Shown here piece by piece: positions 35,036 through 44,872 of a stretch of 64,000 nt of DNA. The position numbers were made by a program, and so were the translations under genes. Numbering within the stretch: the first letter of the stretch is position 1; every line of letters begins with the position of its first letter. Below the pieces are notes generated by a model. That model made no database searches. It was not told the DNA's origin and saw only the letters and a program-made list of their open reading frames with translations. The DNA comes from Candidatus Gastranaerophilales bacterium Zag_111 (GTDB taxonomy: Bacteria > Cyanobacteriota > Vampirovibrionia > Gastranaerophilales > Gastranaerophilaceae): positions 125,522 to 189,521 of the forward strand of contig MOYD01000061.1 in assembly GCA_001899395.1 (NCBI GenBank). Reading direction: 5' to 3'.

Positions 35036-37525
35036 TCAGAATTTTTTGAGTTTAGCATAAGCCGCGTCCATGGCTTTTTTGCCGGACTTGCCAAAATCTA
35101 TTGTGTACATAACGCTTTCGCCTAAGTGAGTTACATCAGTCACATGCCCGACGCCTAACTGTTCGTGGAAAACCCGCTGTCCTACAGGATAAACATCGTC
35201 AATGAATTTTGTTTGACTTCGTTCCTGTTCAAGTTCCTGAGCTTTTTGTCGTTCAGCTTCTAAACGTTGGCGGCGCTCTTCTGCCATGCGTTTAATTGCA
35301 TTGTCTTTGAAAAACGCTGCAATTTTTTCTTCTTCGCGTTTTTTATTCACTGCAGATTTTACTAAAATTGTCCTTTGCGGTGTTCTGTTTGATTGCGGTT
35401 TGGTGTATCTATTTGTTGACACTCCACGTTTTTGCGGAGCTACGAAGTTTGCGCCAAAACCTGTTGTGGGCTTAACATAACCGTCTGCATCTGCGCTGGC
35501 GTATGTTTCTTTTGCTTTTGTAACCGCACTTCTAAATGTTGAGGCGCCGCTTTGCCTGCCTTCTGATTCCATTGATTCAATCAAGTTTGCGGGAATTTCA
35601 TCAATAAACCTTGAAGGGTTGTAGTATCTGTATTCACCCCATGTTTGGCGGCGTTTTGCAGAAACCAGATAAAGTTTTTCTTCTGCACGTGTAACCCCAA
35701 CGTACATAAGTCTTCGTTCTTCTTCGACTTGCGACGGAACTTGGAGAGTTCTCTGGCTTGGGAAAATCCCTTCATCCATGCCTGCAATAAATACTGTTGG
35801 AAATTCAAGCCCTTTTGCGGCGTGAAGTGTCATCATGGTAATATTATTTGTTTCGTTTTCCATAGAATCAAGGTCTGAGACAAGCGCAACCTGTTGCAAG
35901 AATTCTCCAAGCTGATTATCTTCTTCTTCCGGAACAAATTCTTCTGCTACGTTGACAAGTTCTTGTAAGTTGTTGATATCATCTTGGAAATCCGGATTAT
36001 TGGCTGCTTTTGATTGAAGTTCCGCCAGATATCCTGATTTTTCAATAACAAGTGTGACGAATTCTTTCAGACTGTAAGCGTTTTGTGCTTGGCGGAATTT
36101 GTCAATCAAGGTTGCAAAATCTTTTAGTTTTGAACGTGTTTTTGGCGCAATCGGCGAGTCGTCGCAAATTTTTATGGCTTCGTAAAGACTTATGTCTTTT
36201 TCGTTTGCAAAATCTGACAAATTCTTTAGAGTAGTGTCGCCTAAACCGCGTTTGGGAATGTTTATCACTCTTCTTAAACTTTGTGAATCATCTGTGTTGT
36301 TTATTAGTTTTAAGTAGCAAAGTACAGTTTTGACTTCTGCACGGTCGTAGAATTTTGTACCGCCGTAAATTCGATACGGAACACCGCATGCCATGCAGGC
36401 TTCTTCCAGCGCGCGGGATTGGTTGTTTGTTCTGTATAAAATTGCAAACTTGTTGTAATTGCCGTGTGCTGTGCGTTTAATATTGCTTACGATGTAATTA
36501 GCTTCATCTGCTTCATCATCGGCGATGTAGTAGCTAAGTTTTTCCCCTTCGCCTTTGTTTGAATACAGAACCTTTTCAACACGTTCGTCATTGTTTTCAA
36601 TGACGGCATTTGCTGCATTTAGAATATGCGCTGTAGAGCGGTAATTTTGTTCAAGTTTTATTAGTTTTGTTTTCGGGTAGTCTTTTTGGAAGTTCATAAT
36701 AATTGTAAAATCCGCGCCGCGCCAAGAATAAATTGACTGGTCAACGTCGCCTACTACGCACAATGAGCGCTCATCCGGAACTTCTTTTTGAAGGTTAGTA
36801 TATAACATATTGACTAAATTATACTGAGCAAGGTTTGTATCCTGATACTCATCGACCATAATATGCTGAAACCTGTCATAATACTGCTTGCGTACTTCCG
36901 GATTTTGCTCTAAGAGTTTCACTGTTAAAAGGAGCATATCATCAAAGTCAATTGCGTTATTGTTATTCAGGACTTTTTCATATTCCATAAAGATTTCAGC
37001 GTATTTTTGTGATTTAAAATCTCTTGCGTAGGTTGCAAATGTTGTTGCGTCCTGCATTTTGTTTTTTGCGTTTGAAATAACTGATTTAACAAGTTTTGTT
37101 TGGTAAACCTTATCATCAAGGTTAAGTTTTTTTATCGCCCTTGTAATAATCTGGTTTGTATCAGAATCATCATAGATTGTGAAGTTTTTATCAAGACTTT
37201 TACCTGTTGCGGTGTTGTATTTGTCTATGTTTTCACGCAGAATTCTTCCGCAAATGCCGTGGAAGGTTCCAACCCACATGTATTTAACCGTATCTTCGCC
37301 GATAATTTTTCCGATACGTTCTTTCATTTCCTTTGCGGCTTTGTTTGTAAATGTTACGGCTAAAATGTTTCTTGGACGTACTCCGTTTTGTATCATATAG
37401 GCAATACGGGTTGTCAAAACTTTTGTTTTGCCTGAGCCTGCACCGGCTAATATCAGAAGCGGACCTTGCGTTGTTTGGACTGCTTCTTTTTGTTCCTTAT
37501 TAAGATTTTCCAATAGATTTTCCAT
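35036..37525 (-). CDS. pcrA: ATP-dependent DNA helicase, UvrD/PcrA type
   Basis: An 829-residue superfamily 1A helicase that unwinds DNA 3'-5' in repair and replication. The Q-motif region LNKEQKEAVQTT and Walker A GAGSGKT (about 29-35) are followed by DEYQDTN (motif II), QSIYSWRGAD (motif III) and VTRAEEKLYLV (motif VI). The C-terminus has a charged linker and a final KOW/Tudor-like segment (GQRVFHEQLGVGHVTDV), as in PcrA. The SD AAGAGG precedes ATG 37525. The uvrD name would be equally acceptable. Confidence 0.95.
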   Translation of the reverse strand: MENLLENLNKEQKEAVQTTQGPLLILAGAGSGKTKVLTTRIAYMIQNGVRPRNILAVTFTNKAAKEMKERIGKIIGEDTVKYMWVGTFHGICGRILRENIDKYNTATGKSLDKNFTIYDDSDTNQIITRAIKKLNLDDKVYQTKLVKSVISNAKNKMQDATTFATYARDFKSQKYAEIFMEYEKVLNNNNAIDFDDMLLLTVKLLEQNPEVRKQYYDRFQHIMVDEYQDTNLAQYNLVNMLYTNLQKEVPDERSLCVVGDVDQSIYSWRGADFTIIMNFQKDYPKTKLIKLEQNYRSTAHILNAANAVIENNDERVEKVLYSNKGEGEKLSYYIADDEADEANYIVSNIKRTAHGNYNKFAILYRTNNQSRALEEACMACGVPYRIYGGTKFYDRAEVKTVLCYLKLINNTDDSQSLRRVINIPKRGLGDTTLKNLSDFANEKDISLYEAIKICDDSPIAPKTRSKLKDFATLIDKFRQAQNAYSLKEFVTLVIEKSGYLAELQSKAANNPDFQDDINNLQELVNVAEEFVPEEEDNQLGEFLQQVALVSDLDSMENETNNITMMTLHAAKGLEFPTVFIAGMDEGIFPSQRTLQVPSQVEEERRLMYVGVTRAEEKLYLVSAKRRQTWGEYRYYNPSRFIDEIPANLIESMESEGRQSGASTFRSAVTKAKETYASADADGYVKPTTGFGANFVAPQKRGVSTNRYTKPQSNRTPQRTILVKSAVNKKREEEKIAAFFKDNAIKRMAEERRQRLEAERQKAQELEQERSQTKFIDDVYPVGQRVFHEQLGVGHVTDVTHLGESVMYTIDFGKSGKKAMDAAYAKLKKF

Positions 37526-37609
37526 GACCTCTTCCCAAATAAAAAAAAATATGCTATAATTAAGCTTAGTTTAAAAATGTAATTAATGCAATCAGAAGGT
37601 AAACAAAAT

Positions 37610-38209
37610 ATGACAGAAAGTGAGATGGAAATTTTAATGAGTTCCGATGATAAAAATGATGACGTACAAAAGTCGATAGTTGTACCTATTGACGATGATA
37701 TGGACACCGTAAAATCAGATACTCCAAACACAGTTGACGAACTTGCAATGGAGCTTGCAACAATTAAACAATCTGCAAAGAAAATTGCTATTATCGGAAG
37801 CCGAAATCTTCCAATCACACATCAACAAATGATTGAAACTCTTGCAACTGCACTTGTTATGCAGGGTAACACAATAATTACCTCCGGTGGTTCTTCAGGT
37901 ACAAACGCCGCGGCTATTCGCGGAGCTATGAAAGCTAATCCTGATAAATTATGTGTAATTTTACCGCAAACAATCGGTCAACAGCCGTCTGATGTTCAAG
38001 ACCAGTTAATCGGTGTTCCTAATATTATAGAGCACTCTGACCGTGCTATGATGACTTTAGCGGACGCATCACGTGTTTGTAACAGAGAAATCATCGACGA
38101 ATGCAACCAGTTAATCTGCTTCTTATCTCATACGAGTAAAACCCTTCATAGCGCTGTACAATATGCAGAAGAAGGGCATAAGGTTATCACTGTATTTTAT
38201 TTAGATTAA
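37610..38209 (+). CDS. DprA/SLOG-like Rossmann protein
   Basis: A 199-residue protein from ATG 37610 with AGAAGG about 12 nt upstream; ATG 37586 is in frame but lacks an SD. Residues 1-60 are acidic and disordered. The rest has the SLOG/DprA-like nucleotide-binding fold: AIIGSRNLPITHQQM, TIITSGGSSGTNAAAIRGAM, and CFLSHTSKTLHSAVQYAEEG. It is shorter than full DprA, so it may bind a nucleotide or single-stranded DNA without being the canonical competence protein. A TATAAT box lies at 37555-37560. The HEAT-like gene follows after 11 nt. Confidence 0.7.
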   Translation: MTESEMEILMSSDDKNDDVQKSIVVPIDDDMDTVKSDTPNTVDELAMELATIKQSAKKIAIIGSRNLPITHQQMIETLATALVMQGNTIITSGGSSGTNAAAIRGAMKANPDKLCVILPQTIGQQPSDVQDQLIGVPNIIEHSDRAMMTLADASRVCNREIIDECNQLICFLSHTSKTLHSAVQYAEEGHKVITVFYLD

Positions 38210-38220
38210 GGATAATCCTT

Positions 38221-39390
38221 ATGAATGAAAATTTAAAAAAACTTACCGGCAAAAATCCAAAAGATTTTGAACCGGCTGCATATAGTCTTATTAATAATTC
38301 TGATACAGAACTTTTTGCTGAACTTGTTCAAAATGATGAATTTTTGTTTGATTTTGTTAAACAAAATGTTGCAGCACGGCTTGAAAAGGTCTGCAATAAG
38401 TCTAATTATTTAAACTTGTTGAACTTTTTAAAATATTATTCCCCGTCGTATGAGGAATTTATTGTATCAACGCTTGCAAAATATGCAGACGAAGATTTAA
38501 CAGACAAAATGCTTGAACTTTTTGAAACAGGTACGGACGAGGAAAAAACTTACTGTGCTAAGTTCTTTTCATACATTCAGGATAGCCTGGCACTTGACTT
38601 GTTAAAAAAGTATGTCCGGAGTGAGAATTCGTATTTGAGTGCAAACTGTGCAGCGACTTTGGCTGTCCTTGGGGATAGAGAAGTTTATAATAAAGCACTT
38701 GAAATGCTTAATTCTGATGATGCTTTTACCCGGCTTGACGGGGTTAAATTCCTTGCTGCATACGGTGATAAAGCTGCTGTGCCGGAAATTATTAAGTCAA
38801 TGAAAACTTCATCAATGAGCGAGAATATTGCCGGCGAGGTTTTATATTTAACTGAAATTTTTACGGTTTTTGAAAAAAATGAAAATGATGCTCTGTACAT
38901 CTTAAACTGTGTAATTAACGGACTTGGCGAGATTTTGCCGCCTGGTGCAGTATTAGATTTTGGGTTGTACGAATTTTTTGAACTGCTTTTAAAAGAGCAA
39001 TTGACTTCAAAAATTGCAGTTGTTTTAATTAACGCACAGGATAAATTTAACACGTTGACAGAAAATGACGAGTATTTATTTGATGAAACAAAAGACGTAA
39101 AGCAAGAAGTTTTTGATATCAAAAAACTTTTAGCAACAGTGGATATTGACAGGGCTAAAAGCTTGATAGATGAAGAATTAACACCGGATAGTGATTTTGT
39201 TTACACCGCGCTTGAATTTACCAAAAACATTCAGAAATTGCGTGCGTTATTGAATTCAATAAATCCAACAATTGTTATGAAATCACTTGAGATGTTAAAA
39301 CAACTGGATGAAATAACAACAACAGACCGGCAAACGGCGCTTAATTCAGTTACTGATGAGAATTTGAAAAATATAATACTTGCAATATAG
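38221..39390 (+). CDS. HEAT-like helical repeat protein
   Basis: A 389-residue, wholly helical acidic protein. Residues about 100-200 have HEAT-like repeats (for example YLSANCAATLAVLGDREVYN, then FTRLDGVKFLAAYGDKAAVP). The C-terminal half is less regular. No enzyme motif, signal peptide or membrane helix is visible. It lies between the SLOG-like gene (11 nt) and the EF-hand gene (12 nt), a probable three-gene operon. A scaffold role is likely; partner unknown. Confidence 0.75.
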   Translation: MNENLKKLTGKNPKDFEPAAYSLINNSDTELFAELVQNDEFLFDFVKQNVAARLEKVCNKSNYLNLLNFLKYYSPSYEEFIVSTLAKYADEDLTDKMLELFETGTDEEKTYCAKFFSYIQDSLALDLLKKYVRSENSYLSANCAATLAVLGDREVYNKALEMLNSDDAFTRLDGVKFLAAYGDKAAVPEIIKSMKTSSMSENIAGEVLYLTEIFTVFEKNENDALYILNCVINGLGEILPPGAVLDFGLYEFFELLLKEQLTSKIAVVLINAQDKFNTLTENDEYLFDETKDVKQEVFDIKKLLATVDIDRAKSLIDEELTPDSDFVYTALEFTKNIQKLRALLNSINPTIVMKSLEMLKQLDEITTTDRQTALNSVTDENLKNIILAI

Positions 39391-39402
39391 GAGAAAAAGA
39401 TT

Positions 39403-39726
39403 ATGCACTATATTATTACACAGGAAAGAAACGATGTACCGGCAGGGTTTCGTAACCTTACGGATGAAGAAATTGCAAAAGATTTTTTGAAGCTTGATAT
39501 TGATAAAAGCTATTTTATTTCAAAAAATGAGTGGATGGCAAATTTTATCCCGCTATTATTTAGCGACATGGCAGCACTTGAAAAAGAAGCTCCGGACGCG
39601 ATTATGGGAAAAATTCAGGAGTTGTCGGACGAGTTCGATAAATATGACCTTGATAATAACAAGTTTATTGACTATATCGAGTACAAAAACTTCCTTGCAG
39701 ATAATATCTATATTTCAGAGGAATAA
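39403..39726 (+). CDS. Small EF-hand protein
   Basis: A 107-residue protein with two EF-hand loops: DIDKSYFISKNE (about residues 31-42) and DLDNNKFIDYIE (about 85-96). Both have acidic residues at loop positions 1, 3 and 12, so calcium binding is likely. There is no signal peptide, so it should be cytoplasmic. SD GGAGAA precedes ATG 39403, 12 nt after the HEAT-like gene. It is convergent with the M16 protease gene, with only 1 nt between stops. Confidence 0.85.
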   Translation: MHYIITQERNDVPAGFRNLTDEEIAKDFLKLDIDKSYFISKNEWMANFIPLLFSDMAALEKEAPDAIMGKIQELSDEFDKYDLDNNKFIDYIEYKNFLADNIYISEE

Positions 39727-39727
39727 T

Positions 39728-42322
39728 TTATTGGTTCTTTGTCACGATTGACATGATGTAATCGTTTGTGAAATATTTGTTTGCAACTTCGATTATGTCC
39801 GCATCAGTTACACTGTTGATAAGTTTTTCGTAGCGGTCTTTGAACTCATAACCTCTGGTTGAAGCTTCATACCAGCCTGTGTTTGAAGCTTTATCAAGGT
39901 TTGTTTCAAGTCCGATTACGTAGTTTCCCAAAAGTTTTTCTTTTGCGTCTTTTAACTCTTTGTCGCCTACATATTCAGTTTTTAGACGTTTAATTTCTTC
40001 AAACAATCCTGTTTTTGCCCTGTCAAGGGTTGCAGGGTTTGTTCCGATGTACATCATAAAACTTCCGCGAAGTACGTTTGGCGAGTAACCTGAACCAAGC
40101 TGATAAGCAAGTCCTTCTTGTTCTCTGAGGTCTTTGAACAGTCTTGAACTCATGCCGGTTCCAAGGATGGAATCAATTACCTGAAGAGTTGCGTAATCCT
40201 TTTCGTTTAGTACGCCGTTTACTTGCCAGCCAAGAAGAATCCAGGCGGTTTCTGTGTCCATGGTCTGAATTTTTTCACGAGCTGCTGTGACCGGAGGAAT
40301 TACATTGTTATATTGTTGATAGTCAAATTCCGTGCAGGTATCAGCTTTTTTAGTAAATATTTTGTTTAGCTGCTGAATGGTTTTGTCCTTATCAATGTTG
40401 CCGTTTATTGATATTACTATGTTTTCAGGGTTGAAAATCGTGTTGTAATATTCAATCATATCAGATTTTTTTATGTTTGGAATATTTCGCTCCAGCACGT
40501 TTGCTGAAATTGTGTACGGAGTATCTTTGTAAATCAATTCTCTATACTCCTCAATAGCACGCTGGATTGGGACATCTTTATTTCTTTTGATTGAATTAAG
40601 CTTGTCGGACTTGATTTTTTCTATCTCAAAATCGTCAAATGTCGCGTTATTAACAACCTCATCTAAAAGTTCAAGGGTTTTGTCGTATTCATCTTTTGTT
40701 GTTAATACTGTGATAGAAAATGCGTCTGCACTTGCAGATGGCACAATTTTTATCCCGTTGTCTTCCAAGACTTGAGAAAGCTCTAAAGATGTGTAATTTT
40801 TAGTTCCTTTCATCATTGCCGCTGCTGTAAGATTAGCAGTTCCCGGAATTTTGTCTAACAGTTGACCGCCTTTTGCAAAAATACTTAACGCGATAATATC
40901 GTTTGAGGTATTTGGGGTATAAAGCATAGAGGCACCGTTTGAAAGTTTGTATTTTTGAGTTTCTTTGTTTTCGCTTATCAAATCCGCGCTGGCGGCAGGT
41001 GCTGCTGTGATATTTGCCACCGGAATGTTTTTTGCATCTTCCGGCAAAATAATTGAAACTGCACTTCTATTCAATCCAAGATATTTGTTTGCGGCTTTTT
41101 TAACTTCTTCTTTTGTGACATTTTTGATGTTGTTTAAGTAGTTATCATAAAATTTGATATCGTTTGTTAAAGCCATTGTGTAGCCTATTTCGGTTGCAAT
41201 ATTTGTAATTGATTCGCGTGAATAGTAAGTGCTTCGCTCGATTATATTTTTTGCAAGGCTAAGTTGTTCATCTGTCACGCCTTTTTCCTGGATTTTTTTT
41301 ATTTCAGCAAAGATTGTGTCTTGAACTTGTTTACACTTTGCAGGTTCAAAATTTGTTGAGATGTAGAAAATCCCGTCATCGCGGAAAGTTGAGTTCCCGG
41401 CATCAACTGAAAACGCAAGACGTTTCTTCTCTTTTAAGACCTGATTTAAGACAGAGGAGCGCCCGTCTCCAAGAATTGTTGCCAGAACATCAAGCGCATA
41501 GGACTCCTTATCATCAATCGGAACCCCGCGGAAACCGATTACCATATATCCGGACTCTGTTTTTATATAATCAGTTTTTTTCTGTTGTTTTTCAAGTTGA
41601 GGCTCTTTTGGGTAGATTGTTTTGGTTTGTTTTTTGTATTCGGAGTTAAACACTTCTTTTACCCGTTCAAGCGCATAGGCACTGTCTACATCGCCGATAA
41701 TTATTGTAATCATATTAGACGGAGAATAGTGCTCGTTATAAAAGTTCAAAACCTGGTCGCGGGTAATTGTTTCTATTACATCGCTTCTGCCGATAACTTT
41801 GCGCTTATATGGATGTGATGTGTAAAGCATTGAGTTAAGGTTTTCTTGTAGAATTCTTGTTGGCGATGCAAGGTCTTTATTGATTTCTTCAAGTACAACT
41901 TTTCTTTCCTTTTCCATTTCGTTGCGCGGGATTAGCGGGTGCATCATCATATCAGCATGAAGTTCCATTGCAAGGTCAAAATCCTTTGAAGGAATTGTTA
42001 CATAATAATGCGTGAAGTCCTTGCTGGTTGCGGCATTTGTTATTGCTCCTTTTGTTTCAAGGATTTTGTCAAATTCTCCGGGTTCGTGGTTTTGTGTTCC
42101 TTTGAAAAATAAGTGTTCCAAAAAGTGTGCAACACCGTTATTAGCGTCGTCTTCGTCTATTGAACCTGTTTTAATCCACGTGTCTATTGTTACAATCGGA
42201 TTATTTCTAACCTCTTGAATTACAACTGTTTGTCCGTTATCAAGTTTGTACATCTGAGCACCTGCTGCCCAAACAGTGTTCCCGCAGATTATGATTGCCG
42301 CTAATAATATATATTTTTTCAT
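39728..42322 (-). CDS. Exported M16 (insulinase-family) zinc peptidase
   Basis: An 864-residue protein with a signal peptide (KKYILLAAIIICGNTVWAA). The first M16 domain carries the inverted zinc motif HFLEH (residues 66-70), with a distal Glu in ERKVVLEEINK near 146. The second half is a second M16 unit without the HxxEH motif (from about 440), the usual inactive partner forming the clam-shell. It probably degrades peptides in the periplasm or at the outer membrane. It precedes comEC's 3' end on the same strand (71 nt apart). Confidence 0.93.
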   Translation of the reverse strand: MKKYILLAAIIICGNTVWAAGAQMYKLDNGQTVVIQEVRNNPIVTIDTWIKTGSIDEDDANNGVAHFLEHLFFKGTQNHEPGEFDKILETKGAITNAATSKDFTHYYVTIPSKDFDLAMELHADMMMHPLIPRNEMEKERKVVLEEINKDLASPTRILQENLNSMLYTSHPYKRKVIGRSDVIETITRDQVLNFYNEHYSPSNMITIIIGDVDSAYALERVKEVFNSEYKKQTKTIYPKEPQLEKQQKKTDYIKTESGYMVIGFRGVPIDDKESYALDVLATILGDGRSSVLNQVLKEKKRLAFSVDAGNSTFRDDGIFYISTNFEPAKCKQVQDTIFAEIKKIQEKGVTDEQLSLAKNIIERSTYYSRESITNIATEIGYTMALTNDIKFYDNYLNNIKNVTKEEVKKAANKYLGLNRSAVSIILPEDAKNIPVANITAAPAASADLISENKETQKYKLSNGASMLYTPNTSNDIIALSIFAKGGQLLDKIPGTANLTAAAMMKGTKNYTSLELSQVLEDNGIKIVPSASADAFSITVLTTKDEYDKTLELLDEVVNNATFDDFEIEKIKSDKLNSIKRNKDVPIQRAIEEYRELIYKDTPYTISANVLERNIPNIKKSDMIEYYNTIFNPENIVISINGNIDKDKTIQQLNKIFTKKADTCTEFDYQQYNNVIPPVTAAREKIQTMDTETAWILLGWQVNGVLNEKDYATLQVIDSILGTGMSSRLFKDLREQEGLAYQLGSGYSPNVLRGSFMMYIGTNPATLDRAKTGLFEEIKRLKTEYVGDKELKDAKEKLLGNYVIGLETNLDKASNTGWYEASTRGYEFKDRYEKLINSVTDADIIEVANKYFTNDYIMSIVTKNQ

Positions 42323-42393
42323 GTTGACCTCTTTTTACTTTAAACGTATTACAATTAATATAACCTGTTTAAATTTTTGTGTAAACCCCCCAC

Positions 42394-44784
42394 TTAGTAA
42401 GCGGATTTTACTTTGTGGAGAATTTCGTAATCTTTTTGGTGGGTGTCATATGAGTAAACTTCGTATTGGTTTCCGTCTGTTGAAATCTTAATAGAGTTAA
42501 GAAGGTCTGTTCTTAAAATTTTTGTATTTCTCAAAATGTCAAGCGTTCCGGTATTTGGATGTCCAAAATAGTTTATACCTGTTGAAATCAGCGAAACCTC
42601 GTTGTTTAAGTGTTTTAACATATCTTCATCAACAACATGCGGACCCCCATGGTGTCCTACTTTCAAGACTTCAATATTGTGCGGGATATCTTTTTTTACC
42701 TTGTTAAATGCCTCAATCCCGGCATCGCCCATAAACAGCATATCAAAATCTTTATATGACAAAAGCGTGATTATTGAACAACCGTTGCTTGCGTCTTTTC
42801 CTTTAATATCAGCCTTGAAAGTCTTAATTGACAAGTCTTTTTCTGTGTAAATTTCTTTGTTATTTTGCGCAATTGAAAATTTTTGTCCGATTTGTTTTGA
42901 TGTTTCAAATATCTTGAGTGCAGTATTTGTGTCAACACTTGTTGTATTAAGGTAAAGAGTTTTTGTTTTTGTATTTGAGATGATATCCACAGCCCCGCCT
43001 GAGTGGTCATTGTCAAAGTGAGTAACAATAACTCCTTCAAGATTTTTTATGCCGCGGTCTTTTAAGTATTTCAGCATTATGATTTTTGCCTGTGAATTTC
43101 CGCTGTCGTATGGTGCTTTGCCTGTATCTATCATAAAATACTTGTTCTCCGGGGTTTTTATTAAAAAAGAATCCGCATTTTGAACGTCAAATGCTATTAT
43201 TTCAAGATTATGTGAAACCGGCTTTAATGTTGTTACCAGAAGAATAAGCGAAACACCTAAAATCGTAAAAAATGCCTTTTTGTATTTGTCAAATTTGATA
43301 AGATAAGTCGCGGATAATAGCATTGCATAGTACAGAATTAGCTGGAAAAGGTTAGGGTGAGTAGTTTGAACAAGACAGTATTTAAGGTTGGCAAAAAAGT
43401 TTGAAATAAATATCAAAATATTTAATAAATAATTCAGGAAAAAGTCAAAAACTTTGCATGTAATATCAGCAACCGGCGGGAAAATCGCAATAACAGAACT
43501 TACAAACCCGCCAAAACTTATTACACTAACTAAACTAACCGTTGAAATATTTGCAAAAACAGAATACAAGCTAAACGTGTTAAAATAAAACATCTGAATA
43601 GGCGCCACCCAAAACTGTGCAACTAAAGGGATTAGAACAGGTATTTTAATCCAGTTAGGAATTTTTTCAAGTTTTTGTGCCAAAATATTTGCAGTTGTCA
43701 AAAGCCCAAACGTCACAAGAAATGAAAGCTGAAAACTTACATCGTTAATGTATGCCGGATTGTAAATAAGCATCAACGTCGCGACCAGCGACAATAACGA
43801 CACACTGTGCGCGTCTCTGTCAATTAGTTTCCCTGCTAAGACAAATAAAAGCATAAGCGCCGCGCGGATTACAGACGCCCCAAGACCGGTCATAAACGTG
43901 TATAGAATAACAATAAACATGCCTGAAAAAACACTTGGTTTAAACGGCACTTTCAAAAACTTTAAAATAAAGAACCAAAATGTATAAATAAACGCCACAT
44001 TCATCCCTGATGCGGCCAAAATATGCAGTAATCCTGAATTAATAAACGAATTTTTGATAAATTCAGGAGTTGCAACCGCATCATCTCCAAATACAATACC
44101 GCCCAAAACCTCAAGGTTAGGGCTTTTCAGGTACTTTGCGTGAACTTTCAGCACCCGATTTCTAATATTATTCATTGCAAGCAATGATTTCCATCGAAGC
44201 GGTAAATCTTCTTTTACAATTTTTACATCGCTTGATTTTGCATACATTGTTGTAAAAGTGTTGAAATTCCTTAAATACCTGCTGTAATCAAATTGCGACG
44301 GGTTTGTAGCGTGGAATGGTTTGTTTAGTTTACCTTTTAGAACAAGTTTTTTGCCAATATTGAGATTTTCTGTTTCTCCTTTTATTGTAACAAAAGTTTT
44401 TGCCTTAACCTCTGTATTTGCAACTTTTTCAACCTCAAAGAAAAATTTTGCCTTTGTATTGTCAACAAAAGTCGGAATTGAAACAATTCTACCGGTAAAA
44501 GTCGTTTCAACCGGTGCCATGCTTAAAAGTTCGTCATAGTTTTTTATTTTACAAAATGTTAAGAAAAATCCGGAGTAAAAAATCAGAGTAAATACAAGAA
44601 TTCGTTTAAAATCAAAGAGCTTTAAGTACAAAAGGATTATCATAAATAAGGTAAAAATCCCCGCAAAAATTATTGCATATCCGTAAAAACAGGCTAAAAT
44701 TCCACACATAAAGACACTTGATGCGCAAAACATCATAAAATTTTTATTCTGAAAAATATCCCTGATTTGCTCTAAATTCCACAT
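42394..44784 (-). CDS. comEC: DNA-uptake channel ComEC/Rec2
   Basis: A 796-residue polytopic protein. Hydrophobic N-terminal helices lead into an OB-like DUF4131 region (FTGRIVSIPTFVDN, GKLNKPFHATNPSQFDYSRYL), then the Competence domain (LLHILAASGMNVAF, about 235-245) with many membrane helices. A C-terminal metallo-beta-lactamase domain follows, with VTHFDNDHSGGAVD and VLKVGHHG. ComEC forms the inner-membrane channel for single-stranded DNA in transformation. Together with pilT and the prepilins this suggests competence. The gene is divergent from pilT. Confidence 0.95.
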   Translation of the reverse strand: MWNLEQIRDIFQNKNFMMFCASSVFMCGILACFYGYAIIFAGIFTLFMIILLYLKLFDFKRILVFTLIFYSGFFLTFCKIKNYDELLSMAPVETTFTGRIVSIPTFVDNTKAKFFFEVEKVANTEVKAKTFVTIKGETENLNIGKKLVLKGKLNKPFHATNPSQFDYSRYLRNFNTFTTMYAKSSDVKIVKEDLPLRWKSLLAMNNIRNRVLKVHAKYLKSPNLEVLGGIVFGDDAVATPEFIKNSFINSGLLHILAASGMNVAFIYTFWFFILKFLKVPFKPSVFSGMFIVILYTFMTGLGASVIRAALMLLFVLAGKLIDRDAHSVSLLSLVATLMLIYNPAYINDVSFQLSFLVTFGLLTTANILAQKLEKIPNWIKIPVLIPLVAQFWVAPIQMFYFNTFSLYSVFANISTVSLVSVISFGGFVSSVIAIFPPVADITCKVFDFFLNYLLNILIFISNFFANLKYCLVQTTHPNLFQLILYYAMLLSATYLIKFDKYKKAFFTILGVSLILLVTTLKPVSHNLEIIAFDVQNADSFLIKTPENKYFMIDTGKAPYDSGNSQAKIIMLKYLKDRGIKNLEGVIVTHFDNDHSGGAVDIISNTKTKTLYLNTTSVDTNTALKIFETSKQIGQKFSIAQNNKEIYTEKDLSIKTFKADIKGKDASNGCSIITLLSYKDFDMLFMGDAGIEAFNKVKKDIPHNIEVLKVGHHGGPHVVDEDMLKHLNNEVSLISTGINYFGHPNTGTLDILRNTKILRTDLLNSIKISTDGNQYEVYSYDTHQKDYEILHKVKSAY

Positions 44785-44872
44785 AATTCCAACATGTGAA
44801 TGATACCATAATAATATAGTTGTGCAAAACTAAAAAAAATGCTATACTATCAGAGTATAAGAAGAGGAATTT